From contig CAJWCX010000038.1 of assembly GCA_913031405.1 (NCBI GenBank), positions 1-8,206 on the forward strand: a stretch of 8,206 nt of DNA, given 5' to 3'. Numbering within the stretch: the stretch's first letter is position 1; the number at the start of each line of letters is the position of its first letter. Origin of the DNA: an uncultured Flavobacteriales bacterium. Lineage in GTDB: Bacteria; Bacteroidota; Bacteroidia; Flavobacteriales_D; Crocinitomicaceae. A program made the position numbers and the translations under genes. The notes under the pieces are model-generated. The model made no database searches, was not told where the DNA came from, and saw only the letters and a program-made list of their open reading frames with translations. Below, one piece after another: positions 5,866 to 8,206 of this stretch.

Positions 5866-8206
5866 ATGAAAAAAATTATACTCCTCATACTCGTCACCGT
5901 TAGTTCAAACCTATCTGCCCAAAATTATCTAGGAGTTTCCTCAAGTAATTATGCGGGAGTTATGGGAACCGATATTCAACCCGCTAGTTTTGTAGATGGA
6001 AGGTTTATGTTTGACTTAAACCTTGGGAGTTTCAACTTCCTTGCTTTTCAAAACTTCGGTTCTTTTGACGCGTCGGTACTGCCCGGTTGGTGGAAAAGCT
6101 CTCTTGCTGATCAAGAAACTGTTGATTCATGGGTAGGAGAAGCCGATCCAAATCTTGAGTCGGATTATTTTGGGGGATATGGTTTTCTCCCCAAATTGTA
6201 TGATAAAAACTCGACAAGTGTTTTGGGTTTTAATACCAATCTTCAAGTCGACCTGTTGAACTTTATGTTCCATGTTCATCCCAAGGTCGCTATAGGATTT
6301 TCAGCCAAAGCTAGATCAATTACGAATGTGGATAACGTCGATCCAAAATTAGCATATCTCGCAGAGGTAGAATTGGAGGATGAGAATTTTTGGGACATAC
6401 AACTTAACGAAGAACTGATTAACTTAAATCACATGACCTGGACCGAATACGCATTTAAATATGCGCAAATCATAAAGGAGGAAGGTCAGCACTTTTTAAA
6501 AGCGGGAGCAAATCTCAAGTATCTATCAGGATACGCAGCAGCATATCTCTACAGTAACAATTTTCGATACAACCTTTATAATGATGATACCACACAATAT
6601 TTAGGAGGAGATTTTGGTTACGGATATTCCGAAAGTATAAATGATGCTGCAAATGATAATATTGATTATGGCGGTATGTTCGGATTGCCGAAAGCTTCAG
6701 CTCGTGGTTTTGGACTAGATCTTGGAGTCGTATACGAGTGGCGTCCCGACTACAAAGACTATAAATATGACATGGATGGCGAGATGAACCTTTGGGCGAG
6801 AGATCAAAACAAATACAAAGTCCGTGTTGGATTATCACTTACGGATCTTGGAGGAATGAGATTCAAAAAGGGTGGTATCAGTAGAGATTTCTCGGTACAA
6901 ACCTCTAACCTATTCGACATCAATACTTTTGGCGAAGCAGGAGGTCTAGAAGAGTTTGATGCTACGATCGATTCTTTGATTTCGCAATCCACAAATGATG
7001 GTAATACCGATTGGACCTCTGGAGAACGGGACACCTCATCAACCTTTTACATGAGAACGCCAAAAGCCTTTAGTTTTCAAGTCGATTACCACATATGGAA
7101 ATCGTTTTACGTCAACGCAACTGGAATCTTTAATATAGTATCAAAAAACAGAGACTCTAAAGTAAAGATTGCCAATCAATTTTCAATTACTCCTAGCTTT
7201 GACTATGCTTGGTTTGGTATTCACTTACCCTTGTCTATAAATGACTACAGTGGATTTAAGGCAGGGCTCGGTGCTCGTCTAGGCCCTTTAACTATTGGTG
7301 TTACTGATTTTCGATTCTTGTTTGCCTCGGGCAATGTAAGAGGAGCTGAATTATACGCAGGAGTGAGAGTTCCTATTCTTTATGGTTCACCTAATGATTT
7401 GGACGGAGATAAAGTTTCTGATAAGGTAGATGATTGTATCGACGTACCAGGACCATGGTCATTCAAAGGTTGTCCAGACACGGATAATGACGGTATCGTT
7501 GATATGAAGGACGACTGCCCATTGGATTCAGGCTTAGTAGAATTCCAGGGATGTCCTGACAGAGATCACGATTCTATTCCTGATCGTGTAGATGATTGTC
7601 CTGATACTCCTGGATTGGCAGAATACAATGGTTGCCCAGACACGGACTTGGATGGTATTATAGATCGAGAGGACGACTGCCCAGAAACTCCAGGTATAGC
7701 GGAATTTAATGGTTGTCCTGATACTGATGAAGATGGCCTAATGGACTCTGAAGATGATTGTCCCAAAATCCCTGGACCGATTGATAACAATGGCTGCCCA
7801 GTTGTTGAAGAAGTCGTTGAGGAAGTTATTGAAGAAGTCGTTGAGGAAGTCGTTGAAGAAACGAAGCCAATTGACTCAGATGAAGACGGAATATTCGATG
7901 AAGACGATGATTGTCCTCAAACCCCAGGAATTGCAAAATTCAATGGTTGTCCTGATACAGATAATGATGGATTTATGGATTCTGAAGATGATTGTCCTCA
8001 AACCCCAGGAATTGCAAAATTCAATGGTTGTCCTGACACGGATAATGATGGACTAAAAGATAGCGATGATGACTGTCCGAAAACACCAGGACCGATTGAT
8101 AATAATGGCTGTCCGGTGATAGAGGAACGTGTCGTAGAGGTCATTCAAACAGCCTTCGATGATTTGGAGTTCCAAACCGCAAAGGCCATTATTTTAGATA
8201 AATCGA
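5866..8206 (+). CDS. DUF5723-like OmpA-family outer-membrane protein with TSP3 repeats, 3' end missing
   Basis: The frame is open from the ATG at 5866 to the right edge, giving 780 residues plus one base with no stop. Residues 1-18 are a signal peptide (KKIILLILV core, SA before Q19). Residues about 20-505 are Gly/Tyr/Phe-rich and beta-strand-like, starting YLGVSSSNYAGVMGTDIQPASF and ending LYAGVRVPILYG. This fits DUF5723, an outer-membrane barrel-type domain of Bacteroidota. Residues 511-750 hold eight 27-residue thrombospondin type 3-like units (DxDxDGxxDxxDDCPxxxGxxxxxGCP), split five plus three by a (VVEE)5 linker. From about 756 the sequence VVEVIQTAFDDLEFQTAKAIIL matches the first strand of an OmpA C-terminal domain, which normally binds peptidoglycan; its binding residues lie beyond the window. 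The protein probably links outer membrane and cell wall, with Ca2+-rigidified repeats between. It follows the 721-residue gene by 2 bases. Confidence 0.88.
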   Translation, partial: MKKIILLILVTVSSNLSAQNYLGVSSSNYAGVMGTDIQPASFVDGRFMFDLNLGSFNFLAFQNFGSFDASVLPGWWKSSLADQETVDSWVGEADPNLESDYFGGYGFLPKLYDKNSTSVLGFNTNLQVDLLNFMFHVHPKVAIGFSAKARSITNVDNVDPKLAYLAEVELEDENFWDIQLNEELINLNHMTWTEYAFKYAQIIKEEGQHFLKAGANLKYLSGYAAAYLYSNNFRYNLYNDDTTQYLGGDFGYGYSESINDAANDNIDYGGMFGLPKASARGFGLDLGVVYEWRPDYKDYKYDMDGEMNLWARDQNKYKVRVGLSLTDLGGMRFKKGGISRDFSVQTSNLFDINTFGEAGGLEEFDATIDSLISQSTNDGNTDWTSGERDTSSTFYMRTPKAFSFQVDYHIWKSFYVNATGIFNIVSKNRDSKVKIANQFSITPSFDYAWFGIHLPLSINDYSGFKAGLGARLGPLTIGVTDFRFLFASGNVRGAELYAGVRVPILYGSPNDLDGDKVSDKVDDCIDVPGPWSFKGCPDTDNDGIVDMKDDCPLDSGLVEFQGCPDRDHDSIPDRVDDCPDTPGLAEYNGCPDTDLDGIIDREDDCPETPGIAEFNGCPDTDEDGLMDSEDDCPKIPGPIDNNGCPVVEEVVEEVIEEVVEEVVEETKPIDSDEDGIFDEDDDCPQTPGIAKFNGCPDTDNDGFMDSEDDCPQTPGIAKFNGCPDTDNDGLKDSDDDCPKTPGPIDNNGCPVIEERVVEVIQTAFDDLEFQTAKAIILDKS
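7801..7860 (+). repeat. Five 12-base tandem units coding for (V-V/I-E-E)5 linker
   Basis: Five in-frame 12-base units, variants of GTCGTTGAGGAA, encode VVEE-VVEE-VIEE-VVEE-VVEE between the two blocks of TSP3-like units. Units 2 and 4 are identical. The linker alternates hydrophobic and acidic pairs and ends in TKPI before the next calcium-loop unit. A single related VIEE plus RVVEV follows the second block (from residue 751), so the long linker looks like a local expansion of the normal array-ending element. Confidence 0.85.
7906..8036 (+). repeat. Exact 50-base direct repeat pair within the TSP3 array
   Basis: Bases 7906-7955 and 7987-8036 are identical over 50 bases, and the similarity continues with only scattered differences (T/C at the next base, then A/G three bases on). 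The offset is 81 bases, one repeat unit. This is much higher DNA identity than among the first five units, so units 6 and 7 arose by a recent unit duplication. Confidence 0.9.

Larger units (their letters stand above)
7396..8115 (+). repeat. Eight-unit thrombospondin type 3-like repeat array (81-base units)
   Basis: Units of exactly 27 codons occupy 7396-7800 (five units, residues 511-645) and 7873-8115 (three units, residues 670-750). Each unit has an Asp-rich calcium-loop pattern followed by DDC and a GCP at the unit end, giving paired cysteines. Unit 1 lacks the Pro after its first Cys (DDCID), and unit 3 has Ser in place of the loop Gly (DRDHDSIPD). The last units of both sub-arrays share CPK[IT]PGPIDNNGCPV, showing that they have a common origin. 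The repeats are expected to bind Ca2+ and form a stiff stalk in the periplasm. Confidence 0.9.

Noticed and set aside
6515..7034. Minus-strand open frames of 107 and 76 codons
   Set aside because: They are antisense to the DUF5723-like domain, which reads continuously on the plus strand with a signal peptide and typical composition.
7566..8056. Open frames of 74 codons (minus) and 100 codons (plus, different frame) with internal repeats
   Set aside because: Their apparent repeats are shadows of the 81-base TSP3 units read in the wrong frames.
7396..8115. Regular repeats that might suggest a CRISPR array
   Set aside because: The 81-base periodicity is coding, with conserved Asp/Cys/Pro/Gly positions and no unique spacers between short identical repeats.

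Overview
The window looks like chromosomal DNA from a member of the phylum Bacteroidota. The DNA is AT-rich. Secreted proteins carry signal peptides ending in FSQ or SAQ, and a TAnnTTTG-type promoter element is visible. The protein families are also typical of this phylum: a DUF5777-like beta-barrel paired with a haem-binding lipoprotein, and a DUF5723/OmpA protein with thrombospondin type 3 repeats. The class or order cannot be fixed from the sequence, though Flavobacteriia- or Cytophagia-like marine lineages would fit. There are no RNA genes, insertion sequences, phage genes or CRISPR arrays. Gene density is high and the longest gene-free stretches are about 91 bases.

Layout. Bases 1-1952 hold three minus-strand genes. 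First is the 5' part of a secreted Asp-box (BNR) repeat protein that runs off the left edge. Then comes a two-gene operon, read right to left: a predicted outer-membrane beta-barrel of DUF5777 type, overlapped at ATGA by a small CxxCH lipoprotein. Bases 2044-3629 hold two housekeeping enzymes on the plus strand, 5-formyltetrahydrofolate cyclo-ligase and ribonuclease HII. A small secreted protein of unknown function lies between them on the minus strand. Bases 3698-8206 hold a two-gene plus-strand operon: a 721-residue membrane-anchored, propeller-like protein, followed after 2 bases by a large DUF5723-type OmpA-family protein that runs off the right edge.

How the genes relate. The barrel/cytochrome pair suggests an envelope redox or haem-related function. 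The 721-residue protein and the OmpA protein are translationally close and probably belong to one cell-envelope process. The OmpA protein has a beta-rich outer-membrane N-terminal part and eight 27-residue calcium-binding-type repeats, interrupted by a (VVEE)5 linker. The start of the peptidoglycan-binding OmpA domain is just visible at the right edge.

No clearly new system is visible. The points most worth a second look are the QLDLF sliding-clamp-type tail on RNase HII, the duplicated architecture of the repeat array, the unknown 721-residue partner of the OmpA protein, and three consecutive outward-facing gene starts that use GTG or TTG instead of ATG.
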